A DNA stretch of 64,000 nucleotides, from assembly GCF_009800925.1 (NCBI RefSeq), contig NZ_WOYF01000003.1, positions 124,001 to 188,000 of the forward strand, given 5' to 3'. The notes beneath the pieces were generated by a model. The model did not search any database and was not told where the DNA came from. It saw only the letters and a program-made list of their open reading frames with translations. This stretch comes from Budvicia diplopodorum (GTDB taxonomy: Bacteria > Pseudomonadota > Gammaproteobacteria > Enterobacterales > Enterobacteriaceae). Both the position numbers and the translations under genes were made by a program. This document shows positions 1 to 11,412 of the stretch, in pieces; position 1 is the stretch's first letter; the number at the start of each line of letters is the position of its first letter.

Positions 1-312
1 CTTGCGGGTGGCAAGATTGAAAAACGGGATATTGATATACAGGCAAGAATGTTATCAATGGGCAAATTGCATCCTGTATTGGCGATAACTGGCGGTATTT
101 GTATTGGTGTTGCCGCGAAAGTTCCCGGTACGCTGGTCAATGAGGTTGTTGGCGTTGCCGCTGACAAAGATGAATTAAATATCGGCCACTGTAGCGGAAT
201 ATTATCCGTTGGCGCTCAGGTAAAAATTGATGGAGCAGCGTTTCAGGTATTCAACGGAACCGTTTATAGAACGGCCAGAGTCTTGATGAAAGGTTGCGTT
301 GAGCTAAATTAA
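1..312 (+). CDS. PrpF-family isomerase, C-terminal part (gene begins before the window)
   Basis: The reading frame is open from base 1 to a TAA at 310-312, so the last ~103 residues are visible. They include an ARMLSMGK segment followed by an ITGG...AAKVPGTLVNE stretch, which is typical of the C-terminal lobe of the PrpF / 4-oxalomesaconate tautomerase (GalD) family. These proteins move a double bond in methylaconitate- or oxalomesaconate-type tricarboxylates and have a diaminopimelate-epimerase-like fold. The apparent ATG at 49 is internal, because homology runs upstream of it. A carboxylate transporter follows 442 bases downstream on the same strand, consistent with uptake and isomerisation of a di- or tricarboxylate. 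The catalytic half is outside the window, so PrpF cannot be separated from GalD. Confidence 0.75.
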   Translation, partial: LAGGKIEKRDIDIQARMLSMGKLHPVLAITGGICIGVAAKVPGTLVNEVVGVAADKDELNIGHCSGILSVGAQVKIDGAAFQVFNGTVYRTARVLMKGCVELN

Positions 313-754
313 GAAATTATTTTTATAAACTTTAATATTTAGGAAATTTAATGTTAAAAATTATGCTTGGTTTAGCAAGGAATATGGTTACTTTATATTC
401 AATGTAATTGTTGCGGCTCCTTTGTGGTGCTTATTCGAACCATAGTAAGCACTACGTTATGAATAATAATTTTTATCAATCAGGTTCTATTGTTTAATAA
501 GATTACAAAGAACAATAAAAAACATTAAATTTATAATTTCTATTCATTCTACATCACATAATTTATATTTTATTAAGTGCATTATTTCAAATGCCCTATA
601 GAGGATTAATGTAATCAGTAAGCTGGGTGCCAGAGATATAAAATATAAATAACCATCTGGTGTGAAAACTACGTTGATACCGAATTTTAATGCTTATATC
701 TGGATGTATAAGCATCGCCGTCATTCTGTTTTTGTCTTAAGGAGAATGTAAGTA
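313..754. other. intergenic region with an inverted repeat and a possible 18-codon ORF
   Basis: This 442-base AT-rich gap holds no recognisable full gene. A short ORF at 351-407 (18 codons) has an AGGA ribosome-binding site six bases before its ATG, but it could be a gene remnant or chance. A perfect 9-base inverted repeat (ATGCTTATA at 690-698, TATAAGCAT at 707-715) lies 40 bases before the transporter start and could be an operator or leader hairpin. AAGGAG at 740-745 is the transporter's ribosome-binding site. Confidence 0.45.
690..715. repeat. perfect 9-base inverted repeat upstream of the DASS transporter
   Basis: The arms ATGCTTATA (690-698) and TATAAGCAT (707-715) are separated by 8 bases. 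The element sits between the presumed promoter region and the ribosome-binding site of the transporter gene. It may be a regulator binding site or an mRNA hairpin; the sequence does not say which. Confidence 0.5.
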
Positions 755-2188
755 ATGAGTAAAGATAAATTGTGGAAATTGTTATTATTATTGGCTATTC
801 CAATAGTAGTAGCATTACTTCCAACGCCGGCTGGCTTGCCAAATATAGCATGGCTATTATTTGGTTTATATTTGTCAGCAATTGTTGGTTTAGTGTTAAA
901 ACCTTATTCCGAACCAGTGATATTATTAGGAACAATTGCAGCATCTGCCGTTGTTATTGGTAATTTCGGTGGCGATGCGTTAAAGGTTTCTGAAGTTCTT
1001 AAAGGCTATGCTTCCGATACTACATGGTTAGTATTTGCCGCATTTACTTTAAGTGCAGCTTTTGTACTTACCGGTTTAGGAAAGCGAATTTCCTATATTC
1101 TTATCGGTAAGTTAGGAGGCACGACGCTAGGTTTAGGGTATGTAACAGCGATACTCGACCTGTTAATTGCTCCGGCTACCCCATCAAATACGGCTCGCGC
1201 CGGGGGAATCGTCTTTCCAATTATCAACAGCGTAGCGGTAGCATTAGGCTCCGATCCGAACGATAGTCCGCGTAAAGCTGGCCACTATCTCATGGTTAAC
1301 ATTTATATGGTCACTAAAACGACCAGCTATATGTTCCTGACTGCGATGGCACCAAATGCGCTGGCATTAGCCATGATGTCGGATATTTTGAATATCAAAC
1401 TGAGCTGGACCGGATGGGCATTAGCTGCATCTGTACCCGGCATCATCATGTTAATAATAACTCCGTTCCTCATTTATAAAATGTATCCGCCGGAGTTGAA
1501 AAAAGTTAACAACAAACAAATTGCTGCCGAAGGTCTTAAAGCGCTTGGTCCTATGACGATTCGCGAAAAGATGTTAGGCGGGGTGTTTTGTTTAGCGCTG
1601 CTTGGTTGGGTTGGCGCAGATTTCCTTAACGTTGAAGCATCAACGGTTGCTATCTGTGCGATGGCGATTACGCTGCTGTTAGGCATCGTGACTTGGGATG
1701 ACGTTCTTAAGAATAAAGGTGGCTGGAATACTCTGATATGGTACGGCGGTATCATCGGTATGTCAGGCGTGCTGACCAAGGCCGGATTCTTTAAGTGGTT
1801 AGCTAAAGTACTTGGTGAGAATCTATCTTTTGGCGATCACGCGATTGTTGCGCTATTGGTTGTGATGTTTATCAGCGTGCTTATTCGCTACCTATTCGCA
1901 TCAGGTGGTGCTTATGTGGCGGCGATGGTTCCGGTATTTGCTACCGTGGGCTTGGTTGCTGGTGCTCCTCCTATGCTTCTGGCGTTAGGTCTACTGTTCT
2001 CTAACTCCTACGGCGGCGCGTTAACCCATTATGGCGGCGCTGCTGCACCAATCGTGTTCGGTGCCGGTTACAACGATATCCGTTCATGGTGGATTATCGG
2101 TGGCGTTCTTGCCTTCTTAAGCCTGTTGGTCCATATGACCATTGGTATTGGCTGGTGGGAAATGCTAATCAGCATGGGCATTATCTAA
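755..2188 (+). CDS. DASS-family anion:Na+ symporter (di/tricarboxylate transporter)
   Basis: This 477-residue inner-membrane protein is almost entirely hydrophobic, with about a dozen predicted membrane segments. It has the two DASS hallmarks: an N-terminal SNT-type loop (PATPSNTARAGG, around residue 145) and a C-terminal SNSYGGALTHYGGAAAPI stretch near residue 420. Together these form the substrate and sodium sites in the CitT/TtdT/YbhI group. Such carriers import citrate, tartrate, succinate or 2-oxoglutarate in exchange for a product or with Na+. The start is supported by AAGGAG nine bases upstream. The preceding PrpF-type isomerase gene hints at a tricarboxylate or oxalomesaconate-like substrate. 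The exact substrate is unknown. Confidence 0.85.
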   Translation: MSKDKLWKLLLLLAIPIVVALLPTPAGLPNIAWLLFGLYLSAIVGLVLKPYSEPVILLGTIAASAVVIGNFGGDALKVSEVLKGYASDTTWLVFAAFTLSAAFVLTGLGKRISYILIGKLGGTTLGLGYVTAILDLLIAPATPSNTARAGGIVFPIINSVAVALGSDPNDSPRKAGHYLMVNIYMVTKTTSYMFLTAMAPNALALAMMSDILNIKLSWTGWALAASVPGIIMLIITPFLIYKMYPPELKKVNNKQIAAEGLKALGPMTIREKMLGGVFCLALLGWVGADFLNVEASTVAICAMAITLLLGIVTWDDVLKNKGGWNTLIWYGGIIGMSGVLTKAGFFKWLAKVLGENLSFGDHAIVALLVVMFISVLIRYLFASGGAYVAAMVPVFATVGLVAGAPPMLLALGLLFSNSYGGALTHYGGAAAPIVFGAGYNDIRSWWIIGGVLAFLSLLVHMTIGIGWWEMLISMGII

Positions 2189-2215
2189 AAATTTAAGATA
2201 AGTCCGTTTGTTGAG

Positions 2216-2252
2216 TCGCCCGAGGGTAGCTATCTGCCCCCGGGCGATTTTC
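2216..2252 (+). terminator. rho-independent terminator of the DASS transporter
   Basis: A GC-rich stem (TCGCCCG.GG pairing with CC.CGGGCGA) is followed by TTTTCTT, 28 bases after the transporter stop codon. Confidence 0.8.
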
Positions 2253-2433
2253 TTATTAAGCTCCGGGCAACACGCAAGAAAAGCCGGGTGAATGTGTAAT
2301 CTGCCGCTTAGGTTAGTGAAGATTTATCTTCTGAATTGGGCATAAATGTCAGGTTACCAGCGCTATCTTGAGCTAAATCGTCAATAAATGGATTTAGCTG
2401 CAAAAACAGGTCGATCTTTGAGGTCGACTTCCC

Positions 2434-2439
2434 TATAAT
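2434..2439 (+). promoter_or_regulatory. probable -10 element (TATAAT) of the rplM-rpsI promoter
   Basis: A perfect TATAAT is followed by a GC-rich discriminator (CTTGCGACCCC), as expected for a growth-rate-controlled ribosomal protein promoter. The -35 region is weak (TCGATC at 2411-2416, 17 bases upstream). The assignment rests on the -10 match and its position before rplM. Confidence 0.5.
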
Positions 2440-2460
2440 CTTGCGACCCCACGTTACAAC

Positions 2461-2483
2461 AAAGTTTTTTTCCCAAAAACTTT
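2461..2483 (+). promoter_or_regulatory. rplM leader hairpin, candidate autoregulatory element
   Basis: Perfect 9-base arms AAAGTTTTT (2461-2469) and AAAAACTTT (2475-2483) enclose a 5-base loop in the 5' leader of rplM. L13 is known to repress rplM-rpsI expression in E. coli at the mRNA level. That this particular hairpin is part of the binding site is inference. Confidence 0.4.
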
Positions 2484-2611
2484 AATAGTGCCGGCATTGA
2501 CTGCTCGAAGGGGTAGGTTTGCTGGACTCGATGGTCGTGTGAGCCTCAATAATGTTTCTTAACGTTTTGGTGTTCGCCAACGTGTAACTTTAGATTGGGT
2601 AAGTTATTTAA

Positions 2612-3040
<429 letters not shown>

Positions 3041-3052
3041 TCGGGATTATAG

Positions 3053-3448
<396 letters not shown>

Positions 3449-3480
3449 TATTTGGCCTTTTAGGCAACTTGTTAATGTTA

Positions 3481-3507
3481 AAAACCCGGTTTATACCGGG
3501 TTTTTTT
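3481..3507 (+). terminator. terminator of rplM-rpsI
   Basis: The stem AAAACCCGG / CCGGGTTTT with a short loop and a seven-T run lies 33 bases after the rpsI stop codon. Confidence 0.92.
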
Positions 3508-3780
3508 ATTGAGTCAGAGAAACCGAACTCGCTGCTGAAGTTTGCATGTATTTATACTGTTACGGCTGTTAAATCAGAATAGTTGAATAAATCATCAAGC
3601 CCCCTGAACAAGATGGTTAAAATCTGCTAAACTAGCGGGCGCTTTGTATGTTTTATCGATTTAAATCTCAAATCAGACCGTTCTGATAATTCATAGTCGA
3701 AAGCAAAAAAATTGAGAGGGATTGTCATATCAGGCAATTTTTCGCCATTGGTCATTATTTAGATAAACTTGGAGGTTTTC

Positions 3781-4422
3781 ATGGCTGTCGCTGCCAATAA
3801 ACGTTCGGTCATGACGCTATTTTCCGGCCCAACTGACATTTTTAGCCATCAGGTTCGTATCGTTCTGGCTGAGAAAGGTGTGAGCGTCGAGATTGAACAG
3901 GTCGACATGGATAACCTACCGCAGGATTTAGTCGATCTGAATCCTTATGGTTCTGTACCTACTCTGGTCGATCGTGAGCTGACGCTGTATAAATCCCACA
4001 TCATTATGGAATATTTAGATGAGCGTTTTCCTCATCCTCCTTTGATGCCGGTTTATCCTGTTGCGCGAGGGACTAGCCGTCTGATGATGCACCGTATTGA
4101 GCAAAACTGGTATTCATTACTGGACACTATTCTGACCGGCAATGCTCAGGATGCAGAAGCAGCGCGTAAGCAATTACGTGAAGAGCTTTTAGCCGTTGCG
4201 CCAGTATTTAATGAAGCGCCGTATTTTATGAGCGAAGAGTTTAGTCTGGTTGACTGCTATTTGGCTCCATTGCTATGGCGTTTGCCGCAAATGGGTATTG
4301 AGCTTTCAGGCGCGGGTTCTAAAGAGCTTAAGCTTTATATGAATCGCGTTTTTGAGCGAGAAGCATTTCTTGCGTCGCTGACTGAAACTGAGCGTGAAAT
4401 GCGCCTGCATATGCGGGGCTAA
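3781..4422 (+). CDS. sspA: stringent starvation protein A
   Basis: This 213-residue protein has a glutathione-S-transferase fold: a thioredoxin-like N domain from residue 5 to about 85 and a helical C domain. SspA binds RNA polymerase and supports stationary-phase and stress transcription, and P1 late genes in E. coli. The surface segment PHPPLMPVYPVARG, needed for its activity, is present. The start is placed at the ATG at 3781 because GGAGG at 3771-3775 is well spaced and the E. coli protein also begins MAVAANKRSVMTLFSGPTD. A longer in-frame start four codons upstream overlaps the ribosome-binding site. sspB follows six bases later. Confidence 0.97.
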   Translation: MAVAANKRSVMTLFSGPTDIFSHQVRIVLAEKGVSVEIEQVDMDNLPQDLVDLNPYGSVPTLVDRELTLYKSHIIMEYLDERFPHPPLMPVYPVARGTSRLMMHRIEQNWYSLLDTILTGNAQDAEAARKQLREELLAVAPVFNEAPYFMSEEFSLVDCYLAPLLWRLPQMGIELSGAGSKELKLYMNRVFEREAFLASLTETEREMRLHMRG

Positions 4423-4427
4423 GCCTG

Positions 4428-4934
4428 ATGGAGCCAACGCAGATGACACCGCGTCGCCCCTATCTGTTACGTGCTTTTTATGAATGGTTGCTTGATAACC
4501 AGCTAACGCCCCATCTGGTGGTTGATGTTTCTGTCCCCGGAATTTCGGTTCCGATGGAGTTTGCTCGTGATGGTCAAATTATTCTTAATATTGCCCCTCA
4601 TGCGGTAGGTAATCTTGAACTCGGCAATGATGACGTTCGTTTCAGCGCCCGGTTCGCCGGAATACCTCGTCAGGTTCAGGTACCTATGGCGGCTATTATG
4701 GCCATTTATGCCAGAGAAAACGGTGCCGGAACGATGTTCGAACCGGAAAGTGACTACCTGAGCGGTGATGAAGACTATGATGAGCCATTGGCTGACGGTC
4801 AGGCATCTTCGATCCATTTAGTCTGCGCTGACGATGTTGAAGAGCCAGATAGCAATGAGATCGATGAGAGTCATGATGATGAAGAGCCACCTCAACCACC
4901 TCGCGGTCGTCCTGCTTTACGGGTTGTTAAGTAG
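4428..4934 (+). CDS. sspB: ClpXP specificity-enhancing factor SspB
   Basis: The 168-residue protein has the SspB layout. A folded substrate-binding domain (residues ~8-112) grips the ssrA tag and N-RseA. A variable acidic linker follows, then the C-terminal ClpX-binding tail RGRPALRVVK, which is fully conserved. SspB delivers tagged proteins to ClpXP. It is co-transcribed with sspA, as in related bacteria. The linker differs from E. coli in sequence, as is usual. Confidence 0.97.
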   Translation: MEPTQMTPRRPYLLRAFYEWLLDNQLTPHLVVDVSVPGISVPMEFARDGQIILNIAPHAVGNLELGNDDVRFSARFAGIPRQVQVPMAAIMAIYARENGAGTMFEPESDYLSGDEDYDEPLADGQASSIHLVCADDVEEPDSNEIDESHDDEEPPQPPRGRPALRVVK

Positions 4935-4958
4935 TTAATTCAGCGATCTGAAATAGAT

Positions 4959-4987
4959 AAAAAGGCGGATATCATATCCGCCTTTTT
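4959..4987. terminator. bidirectional terminator between sspB and gltD
   Basis: AAAAAGGCGGAT and ATCCGCCTTTTT pair around a short loop with A- and T-runs on both sides. It lies between the convergent sspB and gltD genes and could serve both. Confidence 0.88.
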
Positions 4988-5092
4988 GCTGCCTTTGATT
5001 CAACCAGCTAATGGTAATCTGCTTAATTATCATCGGACCCTCCCCGCCGTCACCGGGATGACGACAGGGTAAGTCAACATGATGTACCAATG

Positions 5093-6514
<1,422 letters not shown>

Positions 6515-6525
6515 TTATCTTCCTC

Positions 6526-9500
6526 TCACTGCGCCTGAATCCGCAGCTCGGATGCAGAACGACTGCGGTGTCCGAGCAGCGCTTTGATATCGCTGGATTT
6601 TGGTTTTACTAAGGCAAATTTCGCCGCCCATTGTGACCAGTTGGCCAGAATCTCTTCTGCTCGGTCCGAGCCGGTATTCTGAACGTGTTCAGTCAGTAAG
6701 CCACGCAGGTGTTCTTCATGGATGGCTAGCTCGTCAACGGCTAACACTTCCACCAGCTCCGGATTTACGCGTTTACGGAATTCACCATCCTCGTCCAGCA
6801 CATAGGCAAATCCGCCGGTCATACCTGCACCAAAGTTGATGCCGGTGCGGCCCAGAATGCAGACAATACCGCCAGTCATGTATTCACAGCCGTTATCACC
6901 GATACCTTCAACCACCGTTATCGCTCCTGAGTTACGTACGGCAAAGCGCTCTCCGGCCCGGCCCGCAGCGAACAGTTTGCCGCCGGTGGCACCATATAGA
7001 CATGTGTTGCCGATGATGGTTGCTTCATGGCTACGGAAGGCTGAACCGACCGGAGGACGGATAATAATCATGCCACCCGCCATGCCTTTGCCGACGTAGT
7101 CATTGGCATCACCGGTCAGCGTCAGTTCAACGCCTCCGGCATTCCATACGCCAAAGCTTTGGCCTGCGGTTCCGGAGAAGTGGACCTTTATCGGATCGCT
7201 GGCTAAGCCCTGATCGCCGTGTTTTTCAGCGATAGCGCCTGACAGCGATGCGCCCACTGAACGGTCAGTATTACGAATATCAAAATAGAATGATTTACTT
7301 TGCTTGGATTCGATATAAGGCCCGGCCTGACTCAGCAAACTATGGTTAAGAATGCCTTGGTCAAACGGCGGATTATTTTCGGTGCAATACAGCGCTTTGC
7401 CCGGATGCGGCTGCGCGCAGGCCAGCAGGCTGGACAGGTCTAAGCGATGCTGCTTAGCGGTGAATCCTTCAAGCTCGGTGAGTAGATCGGTGCGGCCAAT
7501 GAGGTCAATAAGCTGAGCAACGCCCAGTTCGGCCATGATTTGTCGGGTTTCTTGTGCAATGAAACCGAAGTAATTAATCACGCGCTCAGGTAGGCCGTGA
7601 TAGTGGTCTGCACGCAGCTTTTCATCTTGGGTGGCTACGCCGGTAGCGCAGTTATTCAAATGGCAAATACGCAGGTATTTACAGCCTAATGCCACCATTG
7701 GCCCGGTACCAAACCCAAAGCTTTCTGCACCAAGAATGGCCGCTTTTACAATATCCAGACCGGTTTTTAAGCCGCCGTCGACCTGCAGGCGTATTTTGTG
7801 GCGTAGTCCGTTGGCGACCAAAGCCTGCTGCGTTTCCGCTAAACCTAGTTCCCAAGGGCTTCCGGCATATTTGACCGAGCTTAGCGGGCTGGCTCCGGTT
7901 CCACCGTCGTAACCGGCGATGGTAATCAGGTCCGCATAAGCCTTGGCTACGCCGGTAGCGATGGTTCCGACTCCAGGTTCTGACACCAGTTTGACCGATA
8001 TCATCGCCTTATGATTAACCTGTTTGAGGTCAAAAATTAGCTGGGCCAGGTCTTCAATCGAATAGATATCGTGGTGAGGCGGCGGTGAAATCAGGGTAAC
8101 GCCGGGAACGGAATAGCGTAGTTTCGCGATATATGGCGTGACTTTATCGCCCGGCAACTGACCGCCTTCGCCGGGTTTTGCGCCCTGAGCGACTTTGATC
8201 TGAATAACATCGGCGTTCACCAGATAAGCGGGCGTGACCCCGAAGCGGCCTGATGCGACCTGTTTAATTCGAGAGACCTTCTGGGTGCCATAACGCACGG
8301 GATCTTCGCCGCCTTCGCCCGAGTTAGAACGCCCGCCGATGGTATTCATGGCAATAGCTAAAGACTCGTGGGCATCCGGGCTTAAGGCGCCGATAGACAT
8401 CGCTGCGCTGTCAAAGCGGGTAAACAGCGATGTTGCTGATTCCACTTTATCAATGGTGATGGCGTTCGCCGGATCCTGTGGTTTCAGCGCCAGTAAATCG
8501 CGCAGCGTGGTGACCGGGCGGTTGTTTACCAGATCGGCATATGTCTGATAATCCTGATAATCACCGCTTTTCACCGCCGCCTGTAAGGTGGTCACCACAT
8601 CCGGGTTATAGGCATGATATTCACCGCCGTGAATGAACTTGAGTAAACCGCCCTGATCCAGCGGTTTGCGCTTTAACCATGCGCGCTTCGACAGGTTCAG
8701 CAGGTCTTGCTGGAAGTCGCTAAAGTGAGCGCCGCCAATACGGCTGGAAGCACCTTTAAAGCACAGGTTCATCAGGCTTGAATGTAGGCCGACGGCTTCA
8801 AACAGCTGAGAACAGCGATAAGAGGCCACGGTAGATATGCCCATCTTAGACATAATCTTATATAAGCCTTTGTTGATGCCGTTACGGTAGTTCAGCATCA
8901 CGACCCGCTGATTTTTATCTATCACATTGGAATCAACCATTTTTGCCAGCGTTTCGTAGGCTAAATACGGGTAGATTGCCGTCGCGCCAAAGCCCAGTAA
9001 TACGGCGAAGTGGTGTGGATCTCTGGCGCTTGCTGTTTCAACAATAATATTGGCATCGCAGCGTAAATTGCGTTCTACCAAGCGCGTTTGTAACGCGCCT
9101 ACGGCCATTGGCGCTGGAATTGGTAAGCGGTCAGGGGCAATGTTGCGGTCTGATAATACCAACAGCACCGTTCCCTGACGGACCTTACTTTCTGCGTTAT
9201 CACACATGGCGATCACGGCGGCTTCAAGATCGCCTTCGGCAGGGTTGTAGGTTATGTCGAGGATATCCGAGCGGTAGTGCTCTGCCTCTAAGGTGGTCAA
9301 CTGCACAAAGTCGGAGTACAGCAGTATCGGGGAAGGAAAGCTAAGCCGGTGAGCCTGACCTTCCGCTTCGCAAAATACGTTCATTTCGCGGCCAATATTG
9401 GTGGCTAGCGACATCACGTGCGCTTCCCGCAGAGGGTCGATTGGCGGGTTGGTCACCTGAGCAAATTTCTGACGAAAATAGTCATAGATAATGCGCGGGT

Positions 9501-10989
9501 GGCTTGATAGTACGGCAAACGGCGTATCATCCCCCATGGAACCCGTTGCTTCTTGACCATTTTCACCCAGAACCCGAATGATTTGCTCAAGCTCTTCATT
9601 GGTATAGGCAAACTGTTTTTGGTAGGTTTCTAACTGCACGTCGTCAAGCTCACGGCTGCCGACTCGATCGTCGGGTAGCGCTTCAAGCTGCGTCAGTCTG
9701 CGAACGTTTTTTGTCATCCAGCTTAGATAAGGGTGACGGCTTTTTAAATCGTTGTCCGTTTCGTTCGAGTGAAGAATTTTTCCTGTTCGGGTATCAATAA
9801 CCATTAATTCACCCGGACCAACCCGACCTTTTTCGACCACCTCATCGGGTTGGTAGTCCCAGATGCCGATTTCAGAGGCACAGGTGATGAGCTTATCTTT
9901 TGTTATCACGTAGCGGGCAGGGCGAAGGCCGTTGCGATCGAGGCTACAGGCGGCGTAACGACCGTCAGACATCACAATGCCGGCAGGGCCATCCCACGGT
10001 TCCATGTGCATGGAGTTAAAGTCAAAGAATGCCCGCAGCTCTTCGTCCATATCCGGATTATTCTGCCATGCAGGCGGTACTAACAAACGCATGGCCCGAA
10101 TCAGGTCCATACCACCGCTGAGAAACAGTTCCAGCATGTTATCTAAAGAGCTTGAGTCAGAACCGGTTTCGTTAACAAACGGCGACGCATCCTGCAGGTC
10201 AGGGATCAGCGGCGTTTTAAACTTATATGAACGGGCTCTGGCCCATTGGCGGTTACCCGTAATGGTGTTAATTTCACCGTTGTGCGCTAAATAACGAAAA
10301 GGCTGAGCCAACTGCCAGCGGGGAACGGTATTGGTGGAGAAGCGCTGGTGGAATAGGCAAATGGATGACTCTAAGCGTAGGTCTGCCAGATCGAGGTAAA
10401 AGCGCGGTAAATCAACGGGCATGCACAGCCCTTTATAGATACTCACCACGTTGGACAGGCTACAGACGTAGAATGTCTCATCCTGTACCCGTTTTTCGAT
10501 ACGGCGACGGGCCATAAACAGGCGGCGCTCCATATCTAATGAACGCCAGCCGGCTGGGGCATTAACGAATATTTGTTCAATGCGCGGTAGCGATGAGAGG
10601 GCTATTTCACCCAGCATATCGGGATTGGTCGGAACCTCTCTCCAGCCGATAACTGACAGGGTTTCGCGCTGTAGCTCTTCTTCGACAATGATACGGCTGG
10701 CTTCAGCCTGCTGCGGGTCTTGGCTTAAAAACAGCATACCAACGGCGTAGTTTTTTGCTAACCGCCAGCCTTTCTCTTCGGCTATCAGGCGAAAGAAGCG
10801 ATCGGGTTTTTGTAATAACAGACCACAGCCATCACCGGTCTTTCCATCAGATAAGATTGCGCCGCGGTGCTGCATTCGTGACAGACCATGAATCGCGGTT
10901 CTGACAACTTTATGGCTCGGTTCGCCTTCTATATGGGCGATAAGGCCAAAACCACAGTTATCACGTTCGTTCGACGCGTCGTATAGCAT
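6526..10989 (-). CDS. gltB: glutamate synthase (NADPH) large subunit
   Basis: The 1487-residue alpha subunit contains, in order, the class II glutaminase domain, a central domain, the FMN-binding synthase domain with the 3Fe-4S ligands in CKYLRICHLNNC, and the C-terminal beta-helix (GXXGG repeats). The glutaminase nucleophile is Cys12 after a short propeptide (RDNCGF). I place the start at the ATG at 10989 because GGAGAG lies eight bases upstream. A longer in-frame start at 11004 is a TTG that overlaps this ribosome-binding site. The 883-base region upstream lacks yhcC, which usually separates gltB from arcB. Confidence 0.97.
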   Translation of the reverse strand: MLYDASNERDNCGFGLIAHIEGEPSHKVVRTAIHGLSRMQHRGAILSDGKTGDGCGLLLQKPDRFFRLIAEEKGWRLAKNYAVGMLFLSQDPQQAEASRIIVEEELQRETLSVIGWREVPTNPDMLGEIALSSLPRIEQIFVNAPAGWRSLDMERRLFMARRRIEKRVQDETFYVCSLSNVVSIYKGLCMPVDLPRFYLDLADLRLESSICLFHQRFSTNTVPRWQLAQPFRYLAHNGEINTITGNRQWARARSYKFKTPLIPDLQDASPFVNETGSDSSSLDNMLELFLSGGMDLIRAMRLLVPPAWQNNPDMDEELRAFFDFNSMHMEPWDGPAGIVMSDGRYAACSLDRNGLRPARYVITKDKLITCASEIGIWDYQPDEVVEKGRVGPGELMVIDTRTGKILHSNETDNDLKSRHPYLSWMTKNVRRLTQLEALPDDRVGSRELDDVQLETYQKQFAYTNEELEQIIRVLGENGQEATGSMGDDTPFAVLSSHPRIIYDYFRQKFAQVTNPPIDPLREAHVMSLATNIGREMNVFCEAEGQAHRLSFPSPILLYSDFVQLTTLEAEHYRSDILDITYNPAEGDLEAAVIAMCDNAESKVRQGTVLLVLSDRNIAPDRLPIPAPMAVGALQTRLVERNLRCDANIIVETASARDPHHFAVLLGFGATAIYPYLAYETLAKMVDSNVIDKNQRVVMLNYRNGINKGLYKIMSKMGISTVASYRCSQLFEAVGLHSSLMNLCFKGASSRIGGAHFSDFQQDLLNLSKRAWLKRKPLDQGGLLKFIHGGEYHAYNPDVVTTLQAAVKSGDYQDYQTYADLVNNRPVTTLRDLLALKPQDPANAITIDKVESATSLFTRFDSAAMSIGALSPDAHESLAIAMNTIGGRSNSGEGGEDPVRYGTQKVSRIKQVASGRFGVTPAYLVNADVIQIKVAQGAKPGEGGQLPGDKVTPYIAKLRYSVPGVTLISPPPHHDIYSIEDLAQLIFDLKQVNHKAMISVKLVSEPGVGTIATGVAKAYADLITIAGYDGGTGASPLSSVKYAGSPWELGLAETQQALVANGLRHKIRLQVDGGLKTGLDIVKAAILGAESFGFGTGPMVALGCKYLRICHLNNCATGVATQDEKLRADHYHGLPERVINYFGFIAQETRQIMAELGVAQLIDLIGRTDLLTELEGFTAKQHRLDLSSLLACAQPHPGKALYCTENNPPFDQGILNHSLLSQAGPYIESKQSKSFYFDIRNTDRSVGASLSGAIAEKHGDQGLASDPIKVHFSGTAGQSFGVWNAGGVELTLTGDANDYVGKGMAGGMIIIRPPVGSAFRSHEATIIGNTCLYGATGGKLFAAGRAGERFAVRNSGAITVVEGIGDNGCEYMTGGIVCILGRTGINFGAGMTGGFAYVLDEDGEFRKRVNPELVEVLAVDELAIHEEHLRGLLTEHVQNTGSDRAEEILANWSQWAAKFALVKPKSSDIKALLGHRSRSASELRIQAQ

Positions 10990-11081
10990 AATCGTGCTCT
11001 CCAATTACCCCGGTTGGTGTCCTTGGTATTTGACGTCGCAGCGACGCTTATTCTCCCGAGTTACTGGCGGGAGTAGGTCCT

Positions 11082-11128
11082 TCTGGCTTCGCTCACTCGC
11101 TGCAACCCCAATTACTTTGGGTTATACA
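11082..11128. repeat. ERIC-like (IRU) half element
   Basis: The stretch resembles the right-hand end of an ERIC/IRU element: a CTCACTCGCTGCAAC block followed by AATTACTTTGGGT and ATA. The left half is not recognisable, so this looks like a truncated or degraded copy within the gltB leader region. Compare the fuller copy at 62323-62438. Confidence 0.4.
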
Positions 11129-11364
11129 TAAATAATTATTGTTGTGATGTTGTTGTTTTTTTTAAGGCCTCATCCAGCCAGAGCATAGTCTTGTGGGCAC
11201 CGTTCAGCCACGCGGATACGTCGCGTTAACGCGTCCTATAATGGCTTAAAATTAGTTTGCCCAGAGAGGAATGTATTAGTGCTGAAAATACATAACACAA
11301 CAGCTTCTGACTATCAGAGATCCTTGAATGTCCAACTTATATATAAAGAGAATTAAGGTCAAAT

Positions 11365-11412
11365 ATGATTCAAAAACTATGGTTTTTAGCATTTTTATGT
11401 TTAATTAATTGA
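11365..11412 (+). CDS. possible 15-residue hydrophobic peptide
   Basis: The ORF MIQKLWFLAFLCLIN has an AAGG motif six bases before the ATG in the otherwise empty gltB-arcB gap. It could be a small membrane peptide or chance. No homology is recognised. Confidence 0.12.
   Translation: MIQKLWFLAFLCLIN

Larger units (their letters stand above)
2189..2611 (+). other. intergenic region with the rplM promoter and long leader
   Basis: This 423-base gap contains the transporter terminator, then no ORF, then a -10 hexamer at 2434-2439 and a leader of about 165 bases before rplM. The leader contains a perfect hairpin at 2461-2483 and a second imperfect stem around 2561-2583 (ACGTT...CCAACGT). The sequence just before the rplM ATG looks like that of other enterobacteria. 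Confidence 0.55.

Noticed and set aside
10990-11004. Longer GltB starting with TTG at 11004
   Set aside because: The TTG overlaps the GGAGAG ribosome-binding site of the ATG at 10989, and the propeptide length fits the ATG.
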